A stretch of DNA of 64,000 bases from Heterohyrax brucei (GCA_028571685.1 CM053162.1:68312351-68376350), one strand, 5' to 3'. Counted from the stretch's first letter, positions 1 to 10,338 are shown. The notes: a model not told the origin generated them from the letters alone. Translations and numbers: made by a program.

Positions 1-149
1 TGCTGTCAAGTTGATTCCAACTTATACCAAACCTAAAGACAGAGCAGAGCTTCCTCATAGTTTCCAAGTGGCTCCTGGCAGGTTTGAACTGCTGACTTTC
101 TGGTTAGCAGCCATAGTGTTTAACCACAACACCACCAGAGTTTCCCAAG
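1..149 (-). repeat. AfroSINE, reverse orientation, cut by window start
   Basis: This is the common tRNA-derived SINE of the window, seen here in reverse. It runs from the 3' tail (gattccaactta) through tttccaagtggctcctggc and the B-box-like part (tttgaactgctgac) to the head (ccaccagagtttccc). The RNA-polymerase-III-type head and the 3' tail shared with RTE LINEs define the family. Its 3' end is cut by the window edge. Confidence 0.85.
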
Positions 150-151
150 TG

Positions 152-154
<3 letters not shown>

Positions 155-209
<55 letters not shown>
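155..209. repeat. (CA)n microsatellite
   Basis: About 27 uninterrupted CA units. They sit between the head of a reverse SINE and a LINE 3' end fragment. The tract produces long artefactual threonine/histidine and valine/cysteine reading frames. Confidence 0.97.
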
Positions 210-210
<1 letters not shown>

Positions 211-213
211 TGT

Positions 214-660
214 GATTGGGTGAAAGTGTACAATCCAATTTAAATTTGTATACCCGCCTATCTGCAGCTTCTTCTGCTCTCCTTGCTTGGGCACAGCCCA
301 AGCCTCCTTTCAGTTCTATACATGTCATACCCTCTTAACAATCTCCTGTCCCCTCCTCTCCACCCTCTCCACTCTCCTCTAGTAAGAGGCCAGTAGAACA
401 ACATCTTACAGATATGTAGAACCACAGAGCACACACGTGATATGGTCACTCTGTGTCCCTGAGTCCCATTCATTCCTGTGCAAATGGCTGACTTCAGTAA
501 TGATTTATAATCAGGAACATCATCAGGGTTGGGGACCATGCTCCCAGGGGAACTCTCAGGCCTTTGGACCATCAGCTGCGGTCCTTTAGTGGAGTTCTTA
601 AGGTGTACCCCCTTTTCCCCCATGTTGCTGCTGGGACTCAACATCGTAGGCCCCACCACA
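214..660 (-). repeat. LINE 3'-end fragment (probably L1 3' UTR), reverse
   Basis: The text resembles the element at 45684-45865: gtgaaaatgtac-like start, cctatctgcagcttc, then C/T-rich tctcctgtcccctcctctcc. It belongs to a dispersed family also seen near 6700, 13800 and 58092. The right part (about 390-660) has no clear match in the window, so the true right boundary is uncertain. Calling it L1 is an inference. Confidence 0.45.
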
Positions 661-679
661 CGTGCGTATATATTATGTG

Positions 680-826
680 AGAACCCGGGTGGCTAGTGTT
701 TAAGTGCGACATCTGCTGACCAAAAGACCAGCTGCCTGAATCTACCATGTGCTCCCAGGAAACCCCTTGAGGCAGTTCTACTTTGTCCTGTAGGGTCACT
801 GTGAGTTGTAACGGACTGAACACTGT
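680..826 (+). repeat. AfroSINE
   Basis: Nearly full length and divergent. It has the head (gaacccgggtggctagtgtt), a B-box region, ggcagttctactttgtcctg and a tail that still reads tcactgtgagttg. Confidence 0.8.
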
Positions 827-849
827 TTACATATTACATATGTGTGTGT

Positions 850-1014
850 AAAAAACAAACAAAAAAAACTTGTTCACTAGATTCTCACTCACAGAGACCC
901 TATAGGACCAAGTAGATCTACCCTACATGATTTCCAACGGGCAGCTGAAAGTTTGGAACTGCTGACCTTTTGGTTAGCAGCCATTGCACTTAACCACTGA
1001 GCTACCAGGGCACT
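850..1014 (-). repeat. AfroSINE, reverse
   Basis: An A-rich leader (the SINE tail in reverse) precedes cactcacagagaccctatag, then gctgaccttttggttagcag and the head ccactgagctaccaggg. It is inverted relative to the copy at 680-826. Confidence 0.85.
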
Positions 1015-1172
1015 GTAGTGATGTAATCATTAAGAACTACACTTGCTAATGAAATTAAAAAAAAAAAAAAAAAGATTGCCAATTTGAATCCACCAGGTTC
1101 TCCTTGGAAATTCTGTGACACAGTTTCTACTATAGGGTTGCTGTAAGTCAAAACCAATTTAGTGGCAATGGG
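1010..1172 (+). repeat. AfroSINE with internal poly(A) run
   Basis: The head (ctgtagtgatgtaatcatta) and body (tttgaatccaccaggttctc) are joined through a 17-base A run at 1057-1073. This run replaces the usual aaccaaaaggt segment. The tail reads gctgtaagtcaaaacc. Confidence 0.75.
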
Positions 1173-1209
1173 TCATACTTGTGTATACATGGCTGATATA
1201 TAAAGGATT

Positions 1210-1308
1210 AGAAAACCTAGTGGTATGGTGGTTAAGTGCTACTGCTGCCAGCTGAAAGGTCAGCAGTTCAAATCCACCAGGCATTCCTTAGAAACTCTAT
1301 GGGGCAGC
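1210..1308 (+). repeat. AfroSINE, 3' truncated
   Basis: The head (gaaaacctagtggtatggtg) and B-box region (gcagttcaaatccaccagg) are clear. The copy stops after actctatggggcag, before the tail. Confidence 0.8.
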
Positions 1309-1324
1309 TTTTAATGTGTTCCAA

Positions 1325-1498
1325 GAAAACCCCTCAAATGCATTGCCACTGAGTTGATTCTGACTTACAGCATCCCTGCCCATCAGAGTAGAACTGCCCC
1401 ATAGAGTTTCCAAGGATCAGCTGGTGGATTCAGACTGGAAACTCTTTGGTTAGCACTTAGCAGCCGTGGCACTTAACCAGTATGCCACCAGTGTTTCC
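1325..1498 (-). repeat. AfroSINE, reverse
   Basis: Full length. The tail (cattgccactgagttgattc) leads to the head (tatgccaccagtgtttcc). It has an 8-10 base local duplication, ttagcacttagcagccg. It lies head-to-head with the preceding copy. Confidence 0.85.
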
Positions 1499-3062
1499 TT
1501 TAATGTATCAGAAACTTCTAAAAACACTCTAAAATAATTGATCCAGACCTGCTCACACGTTGTGAATTCCTCCCCGGCAAAACTTCTCACAGTCACAGTT
1601 GACTCAGTACGGGCTGTACCCGGGGAGACAGTGCTGTTTCCTTCTGTTCAGCATGACCACTTGTGTTGCTCTCCCTAATTCAATAATCTAATGCTGAGCT
1701 ACTTGCTTGCAAGAACTTTCTTTTCTCACTGCCTTCCCCATCTTTAGTATAGTTAGACACAGTTGCCTCTTGAGTTACTGTTTTTCAAAGGGGGCTCATT
1801 GCGTGGAAATCACTGGGTGTTTGGTCCAGAGTCAGATCTACTTAAAAAGTATCCCTGGAAGTGGGGGTCTGCATTCCGCACATTTTAAATAAGGATTGCA
1901 GGTAACTTTTAAACTTGTTGAAATCGAAGAACCACTGTCCTGAATGAATATTTATTAAATGAATGTATCTATTCTAGACTAATTAGACTTCACTTACGTT
2001 TAATTGTTACATGTAATACTTCACAGTGTTACCATCTGCTTGATTCCACACTAGTTGTGTTAAAAATAATAATTTTACCAGGCTGAGTGTTAGAGTTGTA
2101 AATCTATAGCTTCAGAACTCAGTGGAGTACGGGGGATTCTTGGTGTGAAGAAATACTAGATTTGCAAAGTCAGTGCTGACAACTTTGTAAGGGGCAGATT
2201 TCATGTCAAGAACTAAAACAAACTCTGACTAGTTAGAGGGCTCTTTAATTCAGATAGCTTGAATTGATTTTAAGTGCCCTGAAAGTATCAGGCGTGGGAT
2301 TAATTTTGTGCAGAATCTTATTTATACTGTTTTGAATTATACTTTAGTTACATGGGCACACAACCTATGGTTAATTCTTTCTAGTGCCATCATGTCGAAA
2401 ATATTTTCTTAGATTTCACATAAGACAATTAGAAAGTGAAACACACTTTGGTTGTGTCTATTGATAAATGGATTTTACATTTTGGCTTTCTCTTTGACTC
2501 CTAGCTCCCCAAAAAGTAAATGAAATATTTTTCTTTATAACATTGTTGTAAATTTTTTGTCAAAAGCCCAAGATATTTCATAATGGTGAAAAATTGAAAA
2601 TTTTTCTGTAATAAGAATTAAAATTTTCCTAATCATGAAGGATGTAGTTTCAATCCTGGAGAATTAGATTATGACCGGGCACAGGGTCATCAACAATATC
2701 CTCTCAGCATTCTTTTTCACGGGGCTCCCAGGTGAGTTCATGCCCAGCAAGAAGCAGACTGGTAGTCAGAGAAGCCCTCAGCAAGGAGTGGGCAAAATGT
2801 TGTATTTTCCATCACAAGTCATACCTAATCACAACCGTCCAACCTGGTTCTCCAGAGATTATACAAAGAGTCCTACTTGAGAACATGAATCAAATAAAAT
2901 AAAGCATGTATTACACTTGAACAATACAGATATAAAATGTACAGATATCAAATATCGATAACCCAATAGAGCATTCACCTTTTCCCCACCCTACATAGAG
3001 TTCCAAAGAAATCAAAGTCTTTATTTGGAGTCTTTAGAAAACCAGCATTAACCCAAATATAT
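1499..3062. other. No gene or recent repeat recognised
   Basis: AT-rich sequence with short frames only, for example 61 codons from 1707 and 69 codons from 2671. None resembles a known protein. No young SINE or LINE is visible; ancient repeats may be present below my detection. Confidence 0.5.
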
Positions 3063-3205
3063 ACACCTGAGAGTGGCAGCGTAGCTAATGGCAGAGGGTA
3101 GGCTCTTGGGTAGATCACTTAATCACCCTAGGCTTCTACTCCTCTACCCGTAAGTCAGGGGTAACATTATGAGGAGCATTTGATGAACTATATATCAGGT
3201 GCTTA
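3063..3205 (+). repeat. MIR-type ancient SINE
   Basis: The order of short blocks fits MIR: gagagtggcagcgtagc, then tcttgggtagatcacttaat, then ctaggcttctactcctctac and a terminal aggtgcttaaaac. It is heavily diverged, as expected for this mammal-wide family. Confidence 0.5.
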
Positions 3206-3235
3206 AAACTGAATACCAGCCAACCAACCAACCAA

Positions 3236-3358
3236 CCAAGCCGTTGCCACCAAGTCAATTCTGAGTTGTAGCAACCCTATGGCATGTTTGATGCCCTGTG
3301 TATGAGGTGATTAAAACCAAACAAAATAGCCCACTGCCATCAAATCAATTCTGACTGA
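3236..3358 (-). repeat. Two AfroSINE 3'-tail fragments, reverse
   Basis: Two separate tail starts lie close together: ccgttgccaccaagtcaatt (about 3241) and ccactgccatcaaatcaatt (about 3331). Each is cut off soon after. The second runs straight into the minisatellite at 3361. Confidence 0.65.
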
Positions 3359-3360
3359 GG

Positions 3361-3500
3361 CATACATAGGCATACTCAGGTATACACAGGCATACTCAGG
3401 TATACTCAGGCATACTCAGGCATACTCAGGTATACTCAGGTATACTCAGGCATACTCAGGTATACTCAGGTATTCACAGGCATACTCAGGGATACTCAGG
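3361..3500. repeat. 10-bp minisatellite, 14 units
   Basis: Fourteen consecutive decamers fit catactcagg or tatactcagg with one or two changes each (first unit catacatagg, last gatactcagg). The units are in perfect 10-base register. Position 1 alternates between c and t in mixed order, which suggests repeated higher-order duplication. Confidence 0.97.
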
Positions 3501-4636
3501 CCCTGCCAATCATGTCATGGTGTTTGCAGTCAACCTCACGGCTGGGCTGTACTCGAACATGCTGAGCTAGCCCATCACACCAACCGATTGTTATGCGAAA
3601 TCTTACTGATCGTGACAAAGGAGCTAACACCACCTTCTACGTAATATGAAGCTTGTCCTGTTTTCTAGTAGATAAGAAATTAATTACACAATGATGAACA
3701 AAAAGAACATTTTCTCCTTTTCTCTCTCTTCTACCTTTCTCTCCTTTTCCAGCCCATGGCTCACGCATCTAATCTAATCTCAGGTATACAACGCCCCTCT
3801 GGTCTCACACAAAAGAAAATTGCTTGAGAAATAAACCCTACTGGTAGATACAGTGCTCCAGTTCTCACACCAAGGGCAGTCACCAAACCCTTCCTGTGGA
3901 GACAGTGGACTGAGTCCAACAGCACGTGTCTCGTTCGCCAGCGCTAGTAGCCCACTGCTGCCTCTGCCAGAACACAGCACAGGCCCTACTAAAAACCACT
4001 GCTCTATATAAGGACACACACGAAATCCCCAGGATTTACTGGAAAGTGGAGTGCAGGACACAGCACACATGAAGTTTCTCACCGCCCTGCTGTCAGTAAG
4101 GTCAGCGCCACCCAGGGCACTCCTTTAGGGTGTCACCTCCCTGTACTTCACACCCTGCCCCAAGTGCTACACCACGCGGCCCTACCCTCCCAGCCCCTCC
4201 CTCCACAGCTCCCACCACTCCAGGAAGGCACCGGGGCCCACAGCCTGCACCCTGGCAAGCAGGCAAGGGCCACGGTGGTGATGAGTTACCACTCGGTGAC
4301 ACCAACTCTAGGGACTGGCAGGTGACACGGGTAATGAATAACTGGGTAACTGCACTGGGTGACGAGTAATGCCTGACTTAGAAACGCCTTGGCCACCCTA
4401 CGAGGTGCTTGCCCACCCGGCAGCTGCTGCGTGAGACCCTGGTGCCGTTTCGATGTCACACCTCGGCAGTGTCAGAGAGCATGGCACAAACCTTCCCTCA
4501 ACCCCCCTCATGACACCACTGCCCCATTGACGCATTAAAAAAAATAGGAACCTAGTAAAAATTACACCACAGATTTATATGTTAGTGCTTAAGGAATACA
4601 TAAATACTATAATAATTATGGCTCTTTACCTGGCAA
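3501..4636. other. Unassigned sequence with a GC-rich pocket
   Basis: No gene recognised. About 4080-4500 is GC-rich for this window and has weak local repetition of ggtgac and ggtaa-like words (4270-4365). Overlapping frames on both strands here (79 codons from 4130 on plus, 67 codons on minus) look like composition artefacts. An old LTR or a remnant CpG-rich segment are possible but unproven. Confidence 0.35.
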
Positions 4637-4803
4637 GGAAACCCTGGTAGCGTAGTGGTTAAGCTCTGTGGCTGGTAACCAAAAGGCTTGTAGTTCAGAT
4701 CTGCCAGATGCTCTTTGGAAACTCCATGAGACAGTTTCACTCTGTCCAGCAGGATCTCTGTGAGTCAGAATTGACTCCATGGGAATGGGTTTGGTTTTGG
4801 TTT
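4637..4803 (+). repeat. AfroSINE
   Basis: A well-preserved full-length copy. The head is ggaaaccctggtagcgtagt and the tail is gtgagtcagaattgactcc, ending ggtttggttttggttt. It is a good reference copy for the family in this window. Confidence 0.92.
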
Positions 4804-5892
4804 ACCTTGAAAACACCATGAAGTTCGTTTGTGGAAATGGACATCAGAATGGTTGAAGTTTACGAGTTATTGCATAGTAGTACCAGGATGGTGATTGAAA
4901 TTAAACACCAGATGTGGCTGGAACACCTAGTAACACACAGGGGACTGAGGCAGCTGGTAGAAGTTTGACTGTGTTCCCATCTGGTGTGCTTCTACGCAGC
5001 TCACTTCATCTGTGTGCAGCTGTCTGCGTCGCCAATCGTTCCTTGTGGACACAGTGGAACATAAGCAAACATCCTGCTGTCTTCTATGGAGATCTATTGG
5101 CTTATGTCATAGCTGTCAACGGCCTTAGAACATATTTGCATGTACAGAACAAGTGTCCTAGCAGAAAAGACTAAATCTGGGGCTATGAATGGTTAGAGAA
5201 TCTGACGAAAGATTCAAACTCCTCCCCTAAACGTGCACACTGTACTGCTCACTGTGCATAAAACAGGATCGGTGTTTACGCCTTCTGACTGCTGCTCCTG
5301 GCGCTGTGTTTCAAAAGGTCTTTTGAATCACAAGATTATGTATTTTCTTTTTTTTTTTTAAAACCAATTTTCATTCTTACCTTGGTACTGTGAACTCCTA
5401 AATGATAAACACTGACTTGACTGTCAAATTTTGGGTTTATTTTCAAAGGTGTCTCCATTATTATTGGTACCTTTGTGAACTGGCAGAGCTTGAATCATGA
5501 TTTTCATTGCTTTTGTCTGAGGGTGGAGATGGGTGGCACATTTCACCAGTGACAGAGATGGCCAGAGCATCTGGTAGGGAGAAAAACTGTGTTTATTCAG
5601 GGGACTAATAGGCACATTACACCCTTACTAAATACGATATGTACATAAAACAACACTTTGTATTGTGACAAAGATTCAAATTCTGACCTCTGTTTACATC
5701 AACAAAAATAAAAAGAGAAAAAGATTGTGACTGATGATATGTAAGTCTTACGTATAATCAGGTGTGAATTCACACTGAAACCAGAAAAAACTATGCCCCA
5801 CAAGGGGTTATCATTGCAGATGGCTAATGGTCCTAAGTTAATCATCAAAATCACCTAAAGATTTTTTTTTTCCTTAATGTTTAACATAAATG
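4804..5892. other. No gene or repeat recognised
   Basis: Mixed-composition sequence with a T run at about 5347-5359. The 86-codon frame at 4914-5174 has no recognisable family, no codon-use signal I can judge, and no splice context. Confidence 0.5.
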
Positions 5893-5894
5893 AT

Positions 5895-5987
5895 CACCAG
5901 GTGCTCCCTGAATACTCTGGGGGTGAGTTCTACCCCAGCCCCTAGGGTCGCCATGAGTTGGATCGACAGCACTTGGCTGGCTGGCTA
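5895..5987 (+). repeat. AfroSINE subfamily, 3' half
   Basis: It starts in the middle at caccaggtgctccctgaata and runs through cctagggtcgccatgagttg to gacagcacttggctggctgg. The ctgaatactctgggggt variant marks a subfamily also seen at 52215. Confidence 0.8.
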
Positions 5988-6177
5988 ACATAAACGATCA
6001 CTAATATCTTTGTTAGGATCACCGATACTGTGTTCACAGCAAACCAAGGCAGAGCTCAGGTTCTCAAAGAGGAAGGTGGTTTTGACAACCAAGAGACATT
6101 TGGCAGGGCCTGCAGTCACCGTGGACTGAAGGTTGCTGAGAGGTTATGAACGCAGGTCTAAAAGAAAGGACAGAAAC

Positions 6178-6272
6178 TCAACTCCACCAATAGTACCTTG
6201 GAACCCTGATGGGGCAGTTCTACTCTGTTGTACCAGACTGCTGTGAGTCAGAGTTGACTTGAGGGTGATGTT
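6178..6272 (+). repeat. AfroSINE, 3' half
   Basis: It keeps accttggaaccctgatgggg, cagttctactctgttg and the tail ctgtgagtcagagttgac. The 5' head is missing. Confidence 0.75.
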
Positions 6273-6339
6273 CTCTCGTTTGGGTGGACGTTTTTACGAA
6301 GGCAGATGCAGCTAGCATCCAAGGCTGGTCACGCTGCTA

Positions 6340-6412
6340 CACTTCTGCAACCCACAGGACAGCCCCACCGCAACACAAGCAAAGGTCCAAAATGTCAACA
6401 GCACAGGGGCTG
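6340..6412 (+). repeat. MER5-type hAT fragment
   Basis: The words cacaggacagccccaccgca and caaaatgtcaacagcac match the terminal third of MER5-like nonautonomous hAT elements. This is a short, low-confidence fragment. Confidence 0.45.
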
Positions 6413-6689
6413 ACCAAGCTGGTAATGAGGAGACATCATATTTCATTTGCTTGAATAGCTAAATAGCGTACCTTTACGTACTAGATGTCACGCTTAATAA
6501 AACTGTTTCTATAAGGATTACGTGATATTGTTGCTCTTTTGAAAGTGCTTACATTATATTACATATCTTTCTTCAGCACTGTCTCATGGAGATATGATAC
6601 CAGTTTTGTGATTTACAATTATAACTGCTCACTTGAGGGAAAAAAACATATATACATATGAATAATCATAGTGATATAAATAATGATAA

Positions 6690-7825
6690 CTTAAAAAATT
6701 ATTTTATTGTGCTTTAAGAGCAAGTTTACAATCCAGGTCAGTGTGTCGTCTGAACACTTAACACACTCATTGCTCTACAACTCTAGCTGCTCTCCCCGCA
6801 CTGTGACAGCACCCTCCTCCTTTCTACTCCGTGTTTGCCTGTGCCCATTCAACCAGTTGCTGTTCCCTCCTGTCTCACCTCTGGACAGGAGCGGCCCCGT
6901 TAGTCCTGTGTGTCTGCTGAAGCCAACCAGCATACTCTTCGCCAGTCTCGTTTTACGTCTTACACCCACTACTCACTGCTGTTGAGTTGGTCCGACTCAC
7001 AGTGACCCCAGAGATCAGAATAGAGCTGCCGCAGAGAGTTTCCAAGGAGTGCCTGACAAATTTGAACTGCCGACCTATTGATTGGTTAACAGACGTAGCA
7101 CTTAACCCGCTCGGCCACCAGGGTTATGTCTTACAGTCCAGACAATATTTGTCTGAAGAGCTAGCTTCAGAAATGGCTTCAGCTCTGGGCTAACAGAGAG
7201 TCTGACAGCCGTGTCTTCTGGGGACTCCCCAGTCCGTCAGACCACCAAGTCTTATCTATTTAGTAGAGCTAAGTTCTGTACTCCATTTTCTCCCACTAGG
7301 TCAGGGGCTCTTTGTTGGGTTCCCTGTCGGGAAGTCACTGTTGGTAGCTGGGCACCATCTAGTTCTTCTGGTCTCAGGCTGATGGAGCCTCTGGATTATG
7401 TGGTGCTCTCTCCCTCTGGAGCTCTTATTTTCCTTATGTCATTGATGACCTTCATTCTCCTTTGCTCCAGGTGGGTTGGGATCAACTGACGTTTCTTAAA
7501 TTGCCACTTGCTAGCTTTTAAGACCCAGACTCACCAAAGTGGGATGCAGAACATTTTCATAAATAACTTTGTCGTGACAATTGACTTAGATGTTCCCTGA
7601 GACCACGGTCCCCAGACCCCTGACTCTGCTACTCTGTCCTTTGACATCTTTGGTTATATTTAGGAAATTTCCTAGGTTTTGGTTTAGTGCAGTTTTGCTG
7701 ACTTCTCCTCTACTGTGTGCTGTCCTTCATGTCACCTAACATGATTCTTGTCTACTGTCTAATTAATTAATATCCCTCTCCTTCCCTCGCCACCCTTGTA
7801 ACCATCAAAGACTACAGCAACAATC
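6690..7825 (-). repeat. LINE 3' UTR (probably L1), reverse, with a nested SINE
   Basis: In reverse, the element ends with a polyadenylation signal: tattttattgtgc on plus reads gcacaataaaata on minus. Long stretches match the copy at 58092-58960, including ccaaagtgggatgcagaa, the accatctagttcttctggt block and cttagatgt(t/c)ccctgaga/aacca. The total length is about 1.1 kb including the SINE. There is no coding sequence, so the copy is 5' truncated within the UTR. Confidence 0.6.
6966..7123 (-). repeat. AfroSINE inserted in the LINE 3' end, reverse
   Basis: Full-length copy from ctgctgttgagttggtccga to ggccaccagggtta. It is flanked by a 12-base target duplication with one mismatch (ttacgtcttaca at 6953-6964, ttatgtcttaca at 7124-7135). 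The SINE is therefore younger than the LINE. Confidence 0.9.
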
Positions 7826-7861
7826 TCTTTTAAAGACTGCTACCATGCGCAAGACACAATT

Positions 7862-7990
7862 TGACTACTTTTCAAATTTTATTTCATTTGATTCTCCCAA
7901 CAGCCTCTAGTATAGACACCGTGTTTGTTCCCGGTATACACATGAGGAAACTGCAAGGTTAAATACCCAAAGCACACAGATCGAAGCTGC
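7862..7990 (-). repeat. MIR, reverse
   Basis: The characteristic order is atttcatttgattctcccaa, then acatgaggaaactgcaaggt, then caaagcacacag. This matches the reversed MIR core. Confidence 0.7.
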
Positions 7991-8091
7991 AGAGACAGAA
8001 AATAGGAAACAGAAATAATTTACTTAAGAAAATGCCTTTACAGTCCTTACAATTAAGAAATCAAAGCTATCATAGCTGTACCAAATAATGA

Positions 8092-8252
8092 AACTCTTAT
8101 GGTGTAGGGACTAAGTGACGCAGCTGCTAATCCAAAAATTTGGTGGTTCTAATCTACCAGATGTTACTCGGAAACTGTGGGCCAGTTCTACTCTGCCCTA
8201 TAAGATGGCTATGAGTCAGAATCAACTCTTTGGCAGTGGATTTGGGGGGGGG
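8092..8252 (+). repeat. AfroSINE
   Basis: Full length, ending in a short G run (gggggggg) after ggcagtggattt. The head is decayed (gaaactcttatggtgtag). Confidence 0.82.
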
Positions 8253-8404
8253 TAACAAATGACATTTTATTTGAGGGTGTGAAATTACGCATTGTTACCA
8301 TGAGGGCGATAAGGCTACTTGCAAATGTACTTCACTGACACTTGGGAAAACTATTTTTTCCATCACATTTTAACCCACATGTTACATATCCACACCATCC
8401 CCTA

Positions 8405-8560
8405 AAAGAATCCATTACTCTCCACTCAATTCTGACTCATAGTACCCCATAAGACAGAGTAGAACTGCCTTATAGGGTTTCCAGGGAGCAGGTGTCAGAT
8501 CTGAACTGTCAACCTTTTGGTTAACAGATGTAGCTTCTGACCACTGTACCACCAGAGCTT
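8405..8560 (-). repeat. AfroSINE, reverse
   Basis: Full length. It runs from ctccactcaattctgactca to gtaccaccagagctt. Confidence 0.85.
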
Positions 8561-8729
8561 GGTATCTTACAAAGAGATTCACAAAGTATTTGACACTGAG
8601 TTTGTGTATGCACAGGCAAGAACACAGTATCTAACTTCTGTTTAGCTCACAAGGATCATAAAATATGAGGGAAAAAAGCGGAAAAATATGATTTCTAGGC
8701 TCATCAAAACAGGCTAACATATGTACAAA

Positions 8730-8809
8730 TGAGCCCTGCTGGCATGGTGTTTAAGGCACTGGACTGATAATGAAAAGGCCTCCAGTTCAAACTCACCAGC
8801 CACTATCAG
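8730..8809 (+). repeat. AfroSINE, 3' truncated
   Basis: Only the head and B-box region remain: gccctgctggcatggtgttt and ccagttcaaactcaccagcc. It stops just before mariner copy A. Confidence 0.75.
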
Positions 8810-8825
8810 AAAAAAAGATAAGAGT

Positions 8826-9562
8826 ACTGTGAATTGAAGTTCACAAACTCATCCTAGACAAAGTTCTGCAGACCTCGTTGCTGAATACCACTGCAGTCAC
8901 CTTGGAAGTCCACCCCTCGGGAAGCTCTGTACCCACGCCAGCACTGCGTCCGCTCTTCAAAGCCATTTTTGAACTCTCCTTCTGGAACGGCCATCAGTGC
9001 TGTCATTCTATTACTCCTGATGTCTTCAATGTCATCCAAATGTCTTCCTTTCAATATTTCCTTTATCTTCAGGTAAGAAGAAAAGCCACTGGGGCCAGAT
9101 CAGGTGAATAGGAGGGTATCCTATAGAGTTATTTGTTTGCTAGCTAAAAACTCCCTCACAGACAACTATGCAACTAGCTTCACCGACTTGACACCCTGCC
9201 ACCGTGCACAAATGGCTATTCCAGAGATAATTCCAAAATTGCTTTGAAGTGTGGCTTAGTCTCTGGGTCAGTGGATGACTTCCCCAGAGGAGACACCGAA
9301 CGTGACCCTAACGATATTCCGGAAACCCTGGTGGCGTAGTGGGTTCAGTTCTACCTCTGTTAACCAAAAGGTTGGCCGTTCAAATCCACTAGGCACTCCT
9401 TGGAAACTCTTTGGGTGGGTTCCATTCTGACCTACAGGGTTGCTGTGAGTCAGACCCGACTTGATGGCCATGGGTTAGTTGGTTGGTTGATAATCATATT
9501 CGGCAATGAGGTAAGTAGCACTTGGAACAATTTAGTCTGTGAACTTAATCATCGGACCACTT
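8826..9562 (-). mobile_element. Mariner-derived foldback element, copy A
   Basis: A nonautonomous Tc1/mariner derivative. On the minus strand the long half encodes a decayed C-terminal piece of a mariner transposase. A 66-codon frame (8854-9054) includes MKGRHLDDIEDI and a VDFQGD block, equivalent to the usual YFEGD near the transposase C-terminus. The right part (about 9210-9560) repeats the same C-terminal region inverted, so the element is a long imperfect palindrome. Decayed ends resemble the terminal repeats seen in copy E. An AfroSINE interrupts the right arm. There is no intact transposase and no self-mobility. Confidence 0.8.
9321..9489 (+). repeat. AfroSINE inserted in mariner copy A
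   Basis: Full-length copy starting ggaaaccctggtggcgtagt. It is flanked by a roughly 10-base duplication (aacgatattc at 9310-9319, aatcatattc at 9492-9501). After it the mariner arm resumes with ggcaatgaggt. Confidence 0.92.
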
Positions 9563-9599
9563 GTGTCAAACACCCCTCTGTAGAGATTATAGTGTAAGA

Positions 9600-9672
9600 A
9601 GCCCTGTGGGACATTTCTGCTGTGTCCTACAGGGTTGCCATGAATTGAAATTGACCCCATGACTGTGGGTAT
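9600..9672 (+). repeat. AfroSINE 3' fragment
   Basis: It keeps ccctgtgggacatttctgct, cctacagggttgccatgaat and a decayed tail. The 5' half is missing. Confidence 0.7.
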
Positions 9673-9692
9673 TGATGACAACTGAGGCCAGA

Positions 9693-9790
9693 GAAACATA
9701 TCTCTACTTTACAGGTAAAGAGACAGAGGCTCAGAGGGAGAAAGACACTCACTGAGTCACCCAAGCTGAAGTAATCAGTGAAAAACCTGG
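9693..9790 (-). repeat. MIR fragment, reverse
   Basis: The words tctctactttacaggtaaag and agacagaggctcagagggag, then cactgagtcacccaag, match reversed MIR. Confidence 0.6.
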
Positions 9791-9869
9791 CCAGGAAACA
9801 CGGAACAGCTGTGGAGACGGTGGTGGGATTTACTAAATAGTTCAGTGTGAGTGTCACACACAGTAATCC

Positions 9870-9935
9870 GCGTCCAGTGCTCAGAGCAAATCCTGGCAAA
9901 TAGTCAGGTATCCAATAAAAATTAACATCTTTTAA
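9870..9935 (+). repeat. L2 3'-end fragment
   Basis: The order ccagtgctcagagcaaatcc, tggcaaatagtcaggtatcc, aataaaaatt resembles the L2 3' terminus (cctggcacatagtagg...caataaa). This is a weak match. Confidence 0.4.
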
Positions 9936-10338
9936 TCATTCCTTTGTTTAACAAGTCATTTTTGGAAGTGGAGGGTTGAGGTGGGTGTGTGACTGTTCTG
10001 GGCACAAAGTGTACAAAGCAATAAATGAAACAGTCCCTGCTTTCCTGAGCATGCTTTCTATGGTTGCTTAGTAAGCAAGTACCTTTTCAATTCTAAAGAC
10101 AGATTTTAAGTAAGTTTCTCCTTATCATTTTCAATTCAAAGTGAAATAGGGATGTTTACACACGAAATAGACCTTCTCCAAATTTATAAGGGTGCACCCA
10201 TTTATTAACAGTTTTTCAGACAGGCAATTTCAGTTAGTTTTAGTTCACTGTAAGAAGGAAATTTTTAGTAAGAGAGTGAATGTATACGCACAGTGAGAAG
10301 ACCAGGTCTTGGAGTTAAGGGAACCCTTGCTGGTTTAT

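Noticed and set aside
11-328. Threonine/histidine and valine/cysteine repeat proteins
   Set aside because: They are translations of the (CA)n microsatellite.
258-659. 133-codon minus-strand frame
   Set aside because: It spans a LINE 3' fragment and unassigned flank, with no recognisable motif. It does not resemble an expressed protein.
3361-3500. Possible CRISPR-like array
   Set aside because: The 10-base units are directly adjacent with no spacers, and the genome is mammalian. It is a minisatellite.
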